Notes: generated by a model from the sequence alone, not told the origin. A stretch of DNA of 64,000 nucleotides from Stramonita haemastoma (GCA_030674155.1 CM060320.1:11472783-11536782); one strand, 5' to 3'. Numbered from the stretch's first letter, positions 34,226-45,355 are shown. Translations and numbers: made by a program.

Positions 34226-34389
34226 ATAAATAATAATCTTTACCTTCCATTTAAAAAAAAAAAAACTTAAAAAAAATGAAAACTTTTATACCAAGGAAAA
34301 TGGGATAAGCACTCTTTCATGGGTTAACATCCTTTTTTTCATCTGGCCCTTGCCCTGATGAGGAAATAGCAACAACACCACCACCCCTC

Positions 34390-34435
34390 CCCCCTGGACC
34401 CCCTCCCCCCCCCCCCCAAAAAAAAAAGCAAACCA
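34390..34435 (+). repeat. C-rich and A-rich runs
   Basis: Poly-C followed by poly-A; lengths may be unreliable. Confidence 0.7.
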
Positions 34436-35099
34436 AAATAACCACACAAAACAAAAGAAAAACAAAACCCCAATCACCAACAATAAAAGTTCAACTTATA
34501 ATTTTAAAAAAAGAGGTAGGTGTACATTCAACAAACACATAATCCCCACTGGATAAATTGATAATAATTCAAACAAAAGAGATACACATGTATTCTACAA
34601 ACACATAATCAACAACTGACCTGAACATTAATGTCAAGACAGATACACTGATTATAATCAAGTAAACTAAATAGATTAAAATTGAGAGGAGACAGCAGAG
34701 AAGAAAGCAACCCAACCAAAACCAACCAAATATATATAAATAAACATTTTCACCAATCTTTCTTACTTTAAAGCAATATTAGGAAGAAAAAGGAAAAAAA
34801 AAACTAAGAGCAAAAAAACATTTTAAAAAATCGACACATTCAGATATCATGCCCAAACAAGTCGTGCTCAAGAACAAGAATTTAAAAAGTCCAAAAAGGG
34901 TAACATATATGTGAGAGGGGAAAAAACAAGTGAAGATGGAAAAAAAACCAAAAAAACAACCCCCCCCCCCCCCTCAGCCAAACAAACACAGCCCGTCCTT
35001 ATTTTAACAACAAGAATACAATTTCAATTCAACATTAGAACCAAAACATCTATTATACCTAATGATAAGTTTAGGATAATATAATACGTGAAAGTGAAA

Positions 35100-35103
35100 G
35101 TCA

Positions 35104-35147
<44 letters not shown>

Positions 35148-35148
35148 C
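35100..35148 (+). repeat. GTCT microsatellite at the array end
   Basis: (GTCT)n where other copies have GA tracts. Confidence 0.92.
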
Positions 35149-35177
35149 CTCCCTTACTTTCTGTTTTCCACTTTCAG

Positions 35178-35248
35178 TCTTTGGGCTGTGGTGGGCAAGT
35201 TGAACCTGGCGGAGCCCATCCCTCTCCTGGTGGCAGGGTGCATGCTAG
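35178..35248 (+). other. Candidate isolated exon encoding a membrane segment
   Basis: A 71-bp GC-rich stretch lies between an acceptor-like 'ttttccactttcag' (ending 35177) and a donor-like 'gctag|gtatgc' (from 35249). One frame reads LWAVVGKLNLAEP then IPLLVAGCMLG, a hydrophobic pattern compatible with one or two transmembrane helices. A second frame is also open and G/P-rich, so the choice is uncertain. Composition differs sharply from the AT-rich surroundings. No neighbouring exon was found, so the gene identity is unknown. Confidence 0.3.
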
Positions 35249-35429
35249 GTATGCAGTGTCATCCACACACAAAGTACCTCCCATAAAGTAACATAATTAA
35301 GAAAACTCATATAACCCCCCCCCCCCCTTACAGACACACTACAATCCTTGTATGTGGAACTCTCTCTGTGTCCCATCCTCTCTCAGGCGAGCTTGAAACA
35401 AACTGATTTTAAAGCTGACTTGCTCTGAC

Positions 35430-35830
35430 AAAGCGGTGAGTGACTCTGCCTAACTCCCTCCCTTACAGTAACTACAGCAGAATGCGCTGCACTGTGACAA
35501 AGCTGTGACTCTGCCTAACTCCCTTCCTTACAGTAACTACAGCAGAATGCGCTGCACTGTGACAAAGCTGTGACTCTGCCTACCTCCCTTCCTTACAGTA
35601 ACTACAGCAGAATGCACTGCACTGTGACAAAGCGGTGAGTGACTCTGCCTAACTCCCTCCCTTACAGTAACTACAGCAGAATGCACTGCACTGTGACAAA
35701 GCTGTGACTCTGCCTACCTCCCTTCCTTACAGTAACTACAGCAGAATGCACTGCACTGTGACAAAGCGGTGAGTGACTCTGCTTACCTCCCTTCCTTACA
35801 GTCACTACAGCAGAATGCACTGCACTGAAG
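35430..35830 (+). repeat. Minisatellite, six units of 64 or 69-70 bp
   Basis: Units centred on 'ccttccttacagtaactacagcagaatgc' start near 35461, 35526, 35590, 35660, 35724 and 35793. Two length classes differ by a short segment: 'aagctgtgactct' or 'aagcggtgagtgactct'. The unit contains both a pyrimidine-rich TTACAG and, in the long form, GGTGAGT. Confidence 0.93.
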
Positions 35831-35889
35831 TGTTCCTGACTGGAGGAGCTGATTTATTCCAACAGTGCACACTGCTGAAGAGATTTCTA

Positions 35890-36115
35890 CCTGATCTTTG
35901 TCACTACTAGCATCAGTAAGAGAGGACACTACACTCACCTGAATTTATTTCTACGGCACTACTAACATCAGTGAGAGACAACACTCCACTCACCTGAATT
36001 TATTTCTACATCACTACTAACATCAGTGAGAGACAACACTCCACTCACCTGAATTTATTTATACGTAATCTTTGTCACGACTAGCATCAGTAAGAGAGGA
36101 CACTGCACTCCTCTG
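35890..36115 (+). repeat. Minisatellite, about 58-bp unit, four copies
   Basis: Units of 'actaacatcagtgagagacaacactccactcacctgaatttatttctac'. First and last units are more diverged ('tagcatcagtaagagaggacact'). Confidence 0.9.
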
Positions 36116-36279
36116 AAAGGTAAAGGCCCTCCCTCCTCCTTGCCTGGCCTGACTGACCATCCCAGTGGCTGTGGTGTGGGGGCACCCTCCCTGTACAACA
36201 CAGCAGTGAACCTGGCATGAAGAACATTTTCTGTGACAGTTCAGCCTGACCCACATCCACTAGGCCCCTGACCATTCCT

Positions 36280-36405
36280 GACGGGATAGCCTAGTGGTCA
36301 GAACATTGCACTTGCAATTTGACGACCCATGTTCGATTCCCATTCGAGGGGATTTTTCCCTTGGAGTTAACATCAGTGCTGACTCCACTCTCCCACACTG
36401 CTTCG
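36280..36405 (+). mobile_element. SINE family A, head portion
   Basis: Starts 'gacgggatagcctagtggtcagaac' (A box), then 'tgttcgattccc' (B box) and 'gttaacatcagtgctgactccactctccc'. A GTGC-rich microsatellite replaces the rest. Confidence 0.88.
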
Positions 36406-36475
36406 TGTGCGTGCGTGCATTGTGTGTGTGTGAGAACGAGTGAGAGTGTAAGTGCCAAACTCAAACTGTTATTTT

Positions 36476-36575
36476 TTAGTTAAAGTCAAACTTTTATTTT
36501 CAGATTGTATGTTGAATAAGCAGTGCAATTGCTTTTTTTTCATCAAGCCATCCATCCAAGAAAATAAATTATATA
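36476..36575 (-). mobile_element. Family F 3' tail (AAAGTC repeat tail)
   Basis: 'gtcaaacttttattttcagat..agcagtgcaattgctttttttttcatcaagccatcc' matches 63650-63730. On the minus strand it ends in GACTTT-type units. A plus-strand remnant is at 42918-42960. Probably the 3' end of a LINE or SINE. Confidence 0.65.
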
Positions 36576-36839
36576 AAATGCATATAATGAAAATGAAAAC
36601 ATGAAAAAAAAAATCAGTCGTACAAATAACAAAAAAAAATATTTAAAATACACACACCTGAAGACACACACATACATACCTATACCAATTTCCCTCCTCC
36701 AATAGAAGTATAGTGCATACAAAAGAAAAGCGTGTGTGTGGGGGTGTGCGTGCGTGTGTGTGTATGTGTGTGCGTGCATGCGTTGCATGCATGTGTGAAT
36801 GAGTGCACACGTGCTGAATTTTCTTTAAAAAATTGCACA

Positions 36840-37100
36840 GGTAAAGGTAAGGTAAAGTGGTCCCATAACCTTGTGTGGTTGTAGGGGAGCGAGGCATCAA
36901 GAGACCTCAGCCTCTCTAGAGGCCAGCATGTTGAGGGCAGCGTCCATCTCCTCCCCTCGCTGCTTTACCTTCCCTGACCCTAAAGAGGGCAGGTATCCAC
37001 TTACAGCTGGGTGAACTGGGGGAACTGAACTGTAGCCAAGGTGTGCAAACAGTCACCCATCCAATTGCCCAACCACGCTCGATGCTGCTTAACCTTGACA
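36840..37100 (-). mobile_element. SINE fragment with a 5S-rRNA-like head
   Basis: On the minus strand from about 37096 it reads 'ggttaagcagcatcgagcgtgg', then 'caattggatgggtgactgtttg'. These align in order and spacing with the internal promoter of eukaryotic 5S rRNA: box A (AGCTAAGCAGGGTCG) and box C (TGGATGGGAGACCGCCTG). A unique body of about 190 bp and a 'taccttacctttacc' tail follow. 5S-derived SINEs (SINE3 class) are known in fish and some mammals. The 5' third of the 5S part is missing. Confidence 0.7.
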
Positions 37101-37625
37101 ACAGAACAAATATTCATTGCTGTTGTTAATGGTATCATTATTCTTATCATAAGTATCATCATAATTTTAAGAGTTCAGCAACATAACAATTATCCATTGA
37201 TGTTAATTAATGATATCCTTATAATTATCATATTTCCATTAATTGCACAATATAACAATTACTCAATGTTGTTGATGCTATCATCATTATTATTAATATC
37301 ATCATTTTTTGTCATCGTTATTATTAATATCATATTTCCAAAAATAACACTATATAACAATTACTTTGTCGTTGTTAATGTTATAATAATTACTATCATG
37401 AATCTAACAATTGTGCATAAGATATATTAATATCTTTTTCATTAACAAAAGTCATGTTTTGGGGTATTTTTTAGTTGTTTTTTCCTTTTAGTTTAAGCTG
37501 AGCTTATCCTGCTAAAAACAGCTTCAATGCTTTCAAATTCAAATATTTTTTATTATCTCACAAACAGAGTAATTAATATGGGTTACAAACCCTACATAAA
37601 AAAACTAAATAGGAAAACATGTCAT
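37101..37625. other. AT-rich sequence with degenerate ATTATCAT repeats
   Basis: Degenerate repeats of 'aacaattac..ttgttgttaatg..atcattattattaatatcat' recur about every 75 bp at 37110-37420. The 129-codon frame across it is low complexity. Confidence 0.6.
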
Positions 37626-37629
37626 GGCA

Positions 37630-37688
<59 letters not shown>

Positions 37689-37870
37689 CACACACACACA
37701 CAAACACACCACACACACACAGACACAAACAAACAAACAAACAAACACACACAACACACACACACAATTAACATGGGTTACAAACCCTACATAAAAAAGT
37801 AAATAGAAAACATGTCATGGCACAGACACACACACTCACACACTCATACACACACACTCACACACAATTA
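37630..37870 (+). repeat. AC microsatellites with a duplicated AT-rich segment
   Basis: (CA)n tracts alternate with 'attaa(c/t)atgggttacaaaccctacataaaaaa', present three times (37573, 37768, 37867). Confidence 0.9.
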
Positions 37871-37934
37871 ATATGGGTACAACCTAAAATAAAAAGTAAA
37901 TGGAAAAAATGTCTAAAAACAAAAAACCACACAC

Positions 37935-38034
37935 NNNNNNNNNNNNNNNNNNNNNNNNNNNNNNNNNNNNNNNNNNNNNNNNNNNNNNNNNNNNNNNNNN
38001 NNNNNNNNNNNNNNNNNNNNNNNNNNNNNNNNNN
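37935..38034. other. Assembly gap (100 N)
   Basis: 100 N between microsatellite-rich flanks. Confidence 1.
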
Positions 38035-38525
<491 letters not shown>

Positions 38526-38529
38526 AAAT

Positions 38530-39540
38530 AAAATAGATATAAAAATAAATACGCGCGCGCTCGAGCACGCACAGGCACGTGCGTGAACACACTGTCTCTG
38601 ACAGGAAGCACATTTGCGTACTTGGACTAGGGCCAAAAAACAAACAAACCCAAACCAAAAACAAATAAACAAACGACCACCACTATTGCTAGGTTGGCTG
38701 GAATATTACCTTTCTGCTCTAGCTAAGCTATAACAAACACAGACCTGAATAGATTATATATAAATGATTATGTGATTAGATGCCTTTTTGCTGCAACTAT
38801 TTAAATTAACTTTGATGTTCATAGAACGTACAATACTATCTTGTTTATTTCATATGTTTACATACAAAATAAAGTGTATCCAAGGTATATAATTATATCC
38901 ATTAACTGACCTGCAATTCTAGAATTATTTTATATCCATTAACTGACCTGCAATTCTAGAATTATTTCATAATATACTCACTATTTTTCTGCTGTACACC
39001 TCCTCCAAGGAAAATAAACTGATGCTTTATCAAACCAGTTGCCGGCAGTAGCCTAAGTACGTTACTAACCACTTTCCTCTTTATTGGTAGCCTAGAACTT
39101 TGGCCTAGCGGGAAGCACAGGCAGCAGACCACAAACGTTGATTCACACAATCAACGAACTTCAAACTGTGTCTTTTAATACTCACAGCGACGTTGATGCA
39201 CCAGCTTTTCACAGATTAGTCCATATATGTCTATAGGCTTTTGAGCAACACCATGTAGCTACCATTCACATTCACATGTATACATACACACACCTTTGAA
39301 GGTTTTACTGAAACTTTTATCACACATCGGACAGGGAAGGTTTCCTGCACCGAATTAGGCTAGGGGTAGGGTGGGATCTCCCGCCATCCGGCAGGCAACG
39401 CCTGCTGCTGTGTGGAATGTGGGTTGCAGTGAGGCGGAAGGTATTAGGCCTATATATAGTAGCCTATGTAATCTTCGTTCGCGAAGCCAAGCCATGAGAT
39501 GGGGTCAGTCGCAGAATAACAGAGCCAGAGGTGGGCTGAC
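38530..39540. other. Unassigned sequence
   Basis: Contains a 40-bp tandem duplication ('atccattaactgacctgcaattctagaattattt' at about 38897 and 38934). Otherwise no repeat, RNA or exon recognised. GC rises toward 39360-39540 but I found no gene. Confidence 0.5.
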
Positions 39541-39543
39541 TCA

Positions 39544-41999
39544 AGAGGCAAATTTGGGGAAGGGTAAAATTGCCGGCTGCTGGAATTCGCAAAGAAGCAC
39601 AAACTAACTCTGGCTAACACACTCCACCCTCACAAGCCATCTAGAACATCAACCTGGCACTCACCAAATGGTCTGATTCATAATCAAATTGACTACATTC
39701 TGTCACCCCAAAGATTCAAATCCAGCATAAACAAGGCAAATACAAGAACATTCCCAGGAGCTGACATTGGCAGTGACCACGACCTTGTACTTACCACCAT
39801 CAGGCTGAAACTGAAAGCAAAACAACAGCCAAAAAGCCCACGCATAAGATTCGACCTGGAAAAACTCAAAGACCCAACAGTGGTTGAGATCTTCCAAGCC
39901 AACATTGGAGGAAAGTTCGCCGCACTCACAGCCATTGACAATGATGTGAACACATTAGCCAACAACATCAAAGAAGTGCTAACGACAGCAGCAGAAGAAA
40001 CATTAGGCAGAAGCAGAACAAAGAAACAACCCTGGGTGACAAATGAGGTTCTTGACCTCTGCGACAAAAGAAGAGAACTTAAGAAGCAAAAGTTCACAAG
40101 TCAAGAAGCCAACAACAAGTACATGGATAGCCACAGAGAAGTGAGGAAAAAGATGAGAGAAGCCAAAGAAGCGTGGATAGAAGAACAATGCAACAACATC
40201 GAAGATGGAATGGCCAAGGGAAACAGCAAAACAGCTTACAACACTCTGAAAGCACTAACGAAAACCACACAGCCTAAAGCCTCTGTTATTGAAGACAAAG
40301 AAGGAAATCTTTTAACGGAAAACAATGCCATCCTCCAGCGCTGGACAGAATACTGTGAGGGATTGTATAACTACCCACTACGCCCGGATACCAACATAGT
40401 TTCCAACAAACCCCCTGAACACCAAGATAAAGACCCACCAATACTAAGGTGTGAAGTAGACACAGCTATTAAGCAATTGAAGAAGGGGAAGTCCCCTGGA
40501 ATCGATAACATCCCAGCTGAACTCATAAAAAATGGAGGGAATGAAACAGCAAGGCGATTCACAGACCTTTGTCAGAAGATCCACGACACCAAAGAATGGC
40601 CAAAAGAATGGACACAGTCTCTTGTAATACCCCTGCCAAAGAAAGGAAACCTCAAGCAATGCCAGAACTACAGAACCATCAGTCTCATAAGCCATCCTAG
40701 CAAGATCATGCTGCAGGTAGTCCTCAACAGACTGAAAAACCAAGCAGAAAAACTCCTGGCAGAAGAACAAGCGGGCTTTAGACCAAAACGCAGCACAATG
40801 GAACAAATTTTCAACCTGAGAATTCTGATAGAGAAGCATCTCCAACACCAAAAAGACTTGTACCACAATTTTATAGACTTCAAAAAGGCCTTTGACAGGG
40901 TATGGCATGACGGCCTCTGGCAAGTACTCAGGCACTTCAACATTGACAACTGCCTAATTGAAGTCATCAAGGCTCTGTACGAGAATGCAAGAAGTGCAGT
41001 TTTCATGAACAACCACGTGGGCGAGTTCTTCAAGACCACGGTTGGAGTCCGCCAGGGCTGCCTTCTCTCACCTGTACTCTTCAACCTCTTCCTCGAAAAC
41101 ATCATAACAGAGACACTGCAAAACCACCACACTTCCATCTCCATTGGTGGAAGACCCCTTTGCAACCTCAGATTTGCAGATGACATTGACCTCATGGGCA
41201 GCAGCAAACAAGAACTGCAAATCCTCACAGACAGTCTAACAGACCGAGCGAGCGCATACGGCATGGAGGTCAGTACAGAGAAATCGAAGATCATGGTCAA
41301 CAGCGCGAGTAATGACAGCACGGAAATAAAGATGAATGGAGAAATATTGGAAGAGGTGAGCCAATTCAAATACTTAGGCTCCATCCTAACAAAAGATGGC
41401 ACATCAAACAATGAGGTGAAAGCTCGCATTGCAACAGCAACATCTGCTCTAGTCAGACTCCAGAGGATCATCAGAAGCAACAACATCAGCTTCTGCACCA
41501 AATACCACCTCTACAAATCCCTCGTAATATCTATCCTCCTATATGGCTGTGAATCATGGACTCTGACAGCAGAGTTAGAGAGAAGAATCCAAGCATTCGA
41601 GAACAAGTGCCACAGAAGACTCCTCAAAATATCATACAAAGAACACAAGACCAATAACTATGTGAAAGAGGAAATCAAAAAGCGTGTGGGCCCCCAAGAG
41701 CCTTTGCTCTCCACCATAAAGAGGAGAAAGCTGATGTGGTTTGGTCACACCACAAGACACAACACCCTAGCAAAAACCATCTTGCAAGGAACAGTCGAGG
41801 GCAAAAGAAGAAGAGGCCGCCAAAAGAAATCATGGGTTGACAACATCAAAGACTGGACTGCCCAACCCCTGCAACGCCTCCTACTAGCCACACAGGATCG
41901 TGAAGCATGGAAAAAGATCTCCGTTGCGTCTTCTCTCATGTCCCCCCTACGTCCTTTGGGACATGGGACTGAGATGAGATGAGATGAAAATTGCCGTAA
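39544..41999 (+). mobile_element. 5'-truncated non-LTR retrotransposon with intact RT frame
   Basis: Homology to an apurinic-endonuclease/reverse-transcriptase protein begins near 39544 and is interrupted once by TAA at 39565-39567. From 39568 the frame is open for over 800 codons. The 3' end is compact: after the stop at 41980-41982 there are only GATGA-type repeats and a few bases before an AC microsatellite. Short 3' ends with tandem oligomer tails are typical of RTE-like elements, a tentative clade assignment. Confidence 0.9.
39568..41982 (+). CDS. Endonuclease / reverse transcriptase, 5'-partial
   Basis: About 804 codons with no stop. The endonuclease end is seen in 'NQIDYIL' and the catalytic 'GADIGSDHD' (about 39689-39780). 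A linker of about 200 residues follows. RT motifs are 'GKSPGIDNIPAEL' (near 40490), 'QAGFRPKRST', 'DFKKAFDRVWHDGLW' (near 40875), 'GVRQGCLLSPVLFNLFLE' (near 41045) and 'RFADDIDLM' (near 41172), whose two aspartates are catalytic. The C-terminal part has 'YGCESWTL' and the basic 'GKRRRGRQKKSW'. The protein would nick target DNA and copy its own RNA there. No ATG start lies upstream, because the N-terminal endonuclease is lost, so the copy should be immobile though its RT may be functional. Confidence 0.88.
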   Translation, partial: NCRLLEFAKKHKLTLANTLHPHKPSRTSTWHSPNGLIHNQIDYILSPQRFKSSINKANTRTFPGADIGSDHDLVLTTIRLKLKAKQQPKSPRIRFDLEKLKDPTVVEIFQANIGGKFAALTAIDNDVNTLANNIKEVLTTAAEETLGRSRTKKQPWVTNEVLDLCDKRRELKKQKFTSQEANNKYMDSHREVRKKMREAKEAWIEEQCNNIEDGMAKGNSKTAYNTLKALTKTTQPKASVIEDKEGNLLTENNAILQRWTEYCEGLYNYPLRPDTNIVSNKPPEHQDKDPPILRCEVDTAIKQLKKGKSPGIDNIPAELIKNGGNETARRFTDLCQKIHDTKEWPKEWTQSLVIPLPKKGNLKQCQNYRTISLISHPSKIMLQVVLNRLKNQAEKLLAEEQAGFRPKRSTMEQIFNLRILIEKHLQHQKDLYHNFIDFKKAFDRVWHDGLWQVLRHFNIDNCLIEVIKALYENARSAVFMNNHVGEFFKTTVGVRQGCLLSPVLFNLFLENIITETLQNHHTSISIGGRPLCNLRFADDIDLMGSSKQELQILTDSLTDRASAYGMEVSTEKSKIMVNSASNDSTEIKMNGEILEEVSQFKYLGSILTKDGTSNNEVKARIATATSALVRLQRIIRSNNISFCTKYHLYKSLVISILLYGCESWTLTAELERRIQAFENKCHRRLLKISYKEHKTNNYVKEEIKKRVGPQEPLLSTIKRRKLMWFGHTTRHNTLAKTILQGTVEGKRRRGRQKKSWVDNIKDWTAQPLQRLLLATQDREAWKKISVASSLMSPLRPLGHGTEMR

Positions 42000-42053
42000 C
42001 ACACACACACACGCGCACGCGCGCGCGCACACACGCGCACGCACACATGCACG

Positions 42054-42094
<41 letters not shown>
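42000..42094 (+). repeat. AC / GC-rich microsatellite
   Basis: (CA)n with CGCG blocks, directly after the LINE tail. Confidence 0.93.
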
Positions 42095-42096
<2 letters not shown>

Positions 42097-42334
42097 TGCT
42101 AAACCAGCAACCCCCCCCCCCAAAAAAACCCAGTAATGACAATGGTGACGCGAGAAGACTATAATTATTGCTCTTCTTAGTCTCTCTTCTTCCTCCTCAC
42201 GAAGACGATGTCTACAGATCGTGTGTGCTCTTCTGCGTCCCGTTTTCTTGTCATGTACCTGAATAAAGAAGAGTAGGTGTTCTTTTGTTGTTGTTGTTTT
42301 TTGTGTGTTTTTTTTCTTGGGGGGGGGGGGGGGG

Positions 42335-42720
42335 ATGGCAGCATAGCCGTTAGAGCATTGTGCTGGTGTCTGACAACTGGGGGTTGAGCTAGCCTACCGT
42401 AACCCAGACTCCCCTTCTATATCCCCCCCCCCGCCCCCCCCCCTGGAGTGACATCATGACATCAATACCGCCAACTCCACTCCACTCTAATAATTATAAG
42501 TGTTTATGATGACACTACACGGTCCTGTGTCCGAACACAGAACATCTTGTGTACACGTTAAAACCCATTCCCCTTTTCCTAAGAGCATGCCATTTAGTAC
42601 CGGTAGGAACGGATGACAACATTAAAAAAACAAAACACACACAAAAACGAACCCAAAAGCATGCAGGTTTGTGTGTAGTTCAGACATCATCCCTGAAGTG
42701 GGTATGTGCCTACCTTAATG
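42335..42720 (+). mobile_element. Decayed SINE with A/C-type body
   Basis: A head-like start 'gatggcagcatagccgttagagcattg' with a weak B box 'ggggttgagctag', then 'ctggagtgacatcatgacatc' (as in family A), the shared central block ('cagaacatcttgtgtacacgttaaaacccattcc', 'taccggtaggaacggatgacaa') and the family C segment 'agcatgcaggtttgtgtgtag..catcatccctg'. It looks like a chimera or an ancestor-like form of families A and C. Confidence 0.6.
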
Positions 42721-42825
42721 GTGGGCAACTCTTCACCAAATGTCACCATAGGGGAACAAACCTCCCAGCTCTAGCCAAGGAACAGAAAAATACTGTACGT
42801 GTATGTATCTATTCTGTATGTATTT

Positions 42826-42827
<2 letters not shown>

Positions 42828-42920
<93 letters not shown>

Positions 42921-42959
42921 TAAATAAAAGTTTGAAATAAAAGTTTGACTTTGACTTTG

Positions 42960-42991
<32 letters not shown>

Positions 42992-43025
42992 ACACACACA
43001 CATCCAAACGCAAGCACACACACAC
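42828..43025 (+). repeat. Two AC microsatellites around a family F tail remnant
   Basis: (CA)n at 42830-42918 and 42959-43025. Between them lies 'aaataaaagtttgaaataaaagtttgactttgactttga', a plus-strand family F 3' end. Confidence 0.9.
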
Positions 43026-43110
43026 ATGTATGTATGTATGTATGTATGTATGTATGTATGTATGTATGTATGTATGTATGTATGTATGTATGTATGTATG
43101 TATGTATGTT
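43026..43110 (+). repeat. TGTA microsatellite, left flank of an inverted LINE
   Basis: About 21 units of (TGTA). The same motif follows the LINE at 45356-45410. Confidence 0.95.
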
Positions 43111-43320
43111 CCTATCTGCATAGCCTTGAATCTCTTCTGCTTTCTTACTTAGCCAGGAATCATGCATCTGTCTGAGCTTCATCTGAACGTTGCTACACAA
43201 ACTTTTCTTTGGTTTAGAGGATGGATCTTCAATATGGGCTTTGTACGCAGAACGCTTCTCTTTTAGCAGCTGAGTGATCTCAGTGCAGTTCTCATCAAAC
43301 CAGTCCTTGTGTTTTTTGGA
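43110..43320 (-). pseudogene. Inverted 5' portion of the LINE ORF (pre-RT region)
   Basis: Open on the minus strand. Residues include KKHKDWFDEN, EITQLLKEKRSAY and MHDSWLSKKAEEI, a linker region between endonuclease and RT of the same protein that continues on the plus strand at 43324. Confidence 0.85.
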
Positions 43321-43323
43321 GAT

Positions 43324-45290
43324 TATGCAGATAGGAACGACATGAATAACTTTTATGATGGTCTTAAGGAAATATATGGTCCAACCCCATCTGGATCATC
43401 ACCTCTGCTTAGTGCAGACGGGTCCACACTCCTCACTGACATGATGCTGGGAAGGTGGGCAGAGCACCTTAAAAGTGTACTTAACCGTCCCTCCACCGTC
43501 AATGATGAGGCTATTGACCGCCTCCCCGAAATTACTGTAAATGAGGAAATGGATGAACTCCCAACCCTCGAAGAGACTGAGAAGCAATCCGCCGTTTGTC
43601 CACTGGGAAAGCGCCCAGCTCAGACTCTATCCCAGCTGAGATCTATAAAGGGCGGCAGGACCTTGACTGAAAAACTCCATCAGCTTTTCCACCTCATCTG
43701 GCAGGAGGAGATACTCCCCCAAGACTTCAAAGACGCCTCCATCATACATCTTTACAAGCGCAAAGGAAACCGCCAGGTCTGCAATAATCATTGGGGAATA
43801 TCCCTGTTATCCATTGCAGGCAAGGTTCTGGCCAGAGTACTGCTGAACAGGCTCATAGTTCATCTGGAAAAAGACCACTTACCAGAGAGCCAATGTGGAT
43901 TCCGCAAGGATCGCGGTACTATTGATATGGTGTTTGCTGCCAGGCAGCTCCAAGAAAAGTGCCAAGAACAAAACGTGGATCTATACTCCACCTATGTAGA
44001 TCTGACCAAAGCCTTTGACACTGTAAGCAAAGAAGGCCTCTGGAAAATCATGGCAAAGTATGGGTGTCCTAGAAAATTCATCGCCATCACACGCCAATTT
44101 CATGATGGAATGCTGGCTAGAGTACAAGATAGTGGGGAGACCTCTGACCCTTTTGAAGTCACAAATGGAGTGAAACAGGGGTGTGTTTTAGCTCCTACCC
44201 TGTTCAGCCTCATGTTCTCTGCAATGCTGACAGACGCCTTCAGAGACGCTGATGTGGGCTTTGCAGTCAGTTACAGACTTGATGGATCAGTATTCAACCT
44301 CAGGAGGCTACAAGCAAAATCCAAGGTTGCAACAGACATTATCAATGACTTTCTGTTTGCTGATGACTGTGCCCTCAATGCTACCTCTGAAGCGGACATG
44401 CAACGCAGTGCAGACTTATTCTCAGAGGCCTGCGACAACTTTGGTCTCACGATCAGTACCAAGAAGACCGAGGTGATGCACCACCCTGCTCCAGGAAAGC
44501 CATATATAGAACCCAACATGTCCATCAATGGGCAAAGACTCAATGCGGTTGACAAGTTCACCTACCTTGGCAGTACACTTTCCCGCAAAGTAGTCATTGA
44601 CGATGAGATCAACACCAGACTCGCCAAAGCAAGTGCTGCCTTCGGCAGACTCCACAAGAATGTATGGGACAGAAGAGGCATCACCTCAATGACAAAGATC
44701 AAGGTCTACAAAGCTGTCATACTCACCACCCTACTCTCTGGATGTGAATCGTGGACTGTCTACCAACCACGCCAAAAAACGAAATCACTTCCACACCACC
44801 AAGCTGAGGAAACTGCTTGGCATAAGCTGGCAGGAAAGGGTACCAGACACAGAAGTCCTCACTCGTGCTGGGCTCCCAAGCATCCCTACCATCCTGATGA
44901 AAGCCAAGCTTCGCTGGGCTGGTCATGTAGCCCGCATGCCAGACTACAGGCTACCTAAGAAGCTTCTGTTTGGTGAGCTCCAGGACGGCAAGCGCTCCCA
45001 TGGCGGCCAGAGGAAACGGTTTAAAGACACTCTGAAGGCATCACTGAAGGCCTTCAACATTGACCCGTCATCATGGGAGCAGATAGCTTCAGACAGAACC
45101 TAGTGGCGGGCCACTGTTCACGACGGTACCTGCAAATATGAAAGTGACAGGAAAGCTGCTGCAGAGAAGCGCAGGCAGGACAGAAAGAACAATGCCTTGA
45201 AGCCCCGGCACCTGCTACCATTCCCTGTCCCCACTGCAGCAGAACTTTCAAGCGCCGATTGGGCTTATCAGCCATCTCCGCACTCACCGA
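43324..45290 (+). pseudogene. LINE reverse transcriptase with C-terminal zinc finger, broken
   Basis: An RT domain with 'ASIIHLYKRKGNR' (near 43735), 'GFRKDRGTIDMVF' (near 43898), 'YVDLTKAFDTV' (near 43995), 'GVKQGCVLAPTLFSLMF' (near 44168) and 'FLFADDCALN' (near 44350; catalytic DD). Frame breaks: a compensated double shift at about 43580-43660, where a 'GKAP..IPAEIY'-type block is read out of frame; a shift near 44765; a stop TAG at 45101-45103; and one or more shifts before and inside a terminal C2H2-like segment CPHCSRTFKRRLGL (45226-45270). RT copies element RNA at the nicked target; the finger may help bind nucleic acid. This copy is dead as assembled. Confidence 0.88.
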
Positions 45291-45355
45291 TGATGATCTC
45301 CCCACCCCACTCCAGGATGATCGGATGGTCCTCGTCGCTCCGACGGACGAACAAG

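Noticed and set aside
36840..37100. A functional 5S rRNA gene
   Set aside because: Only the promoter half of 5S is present, diverged and fused to an unrelated body.
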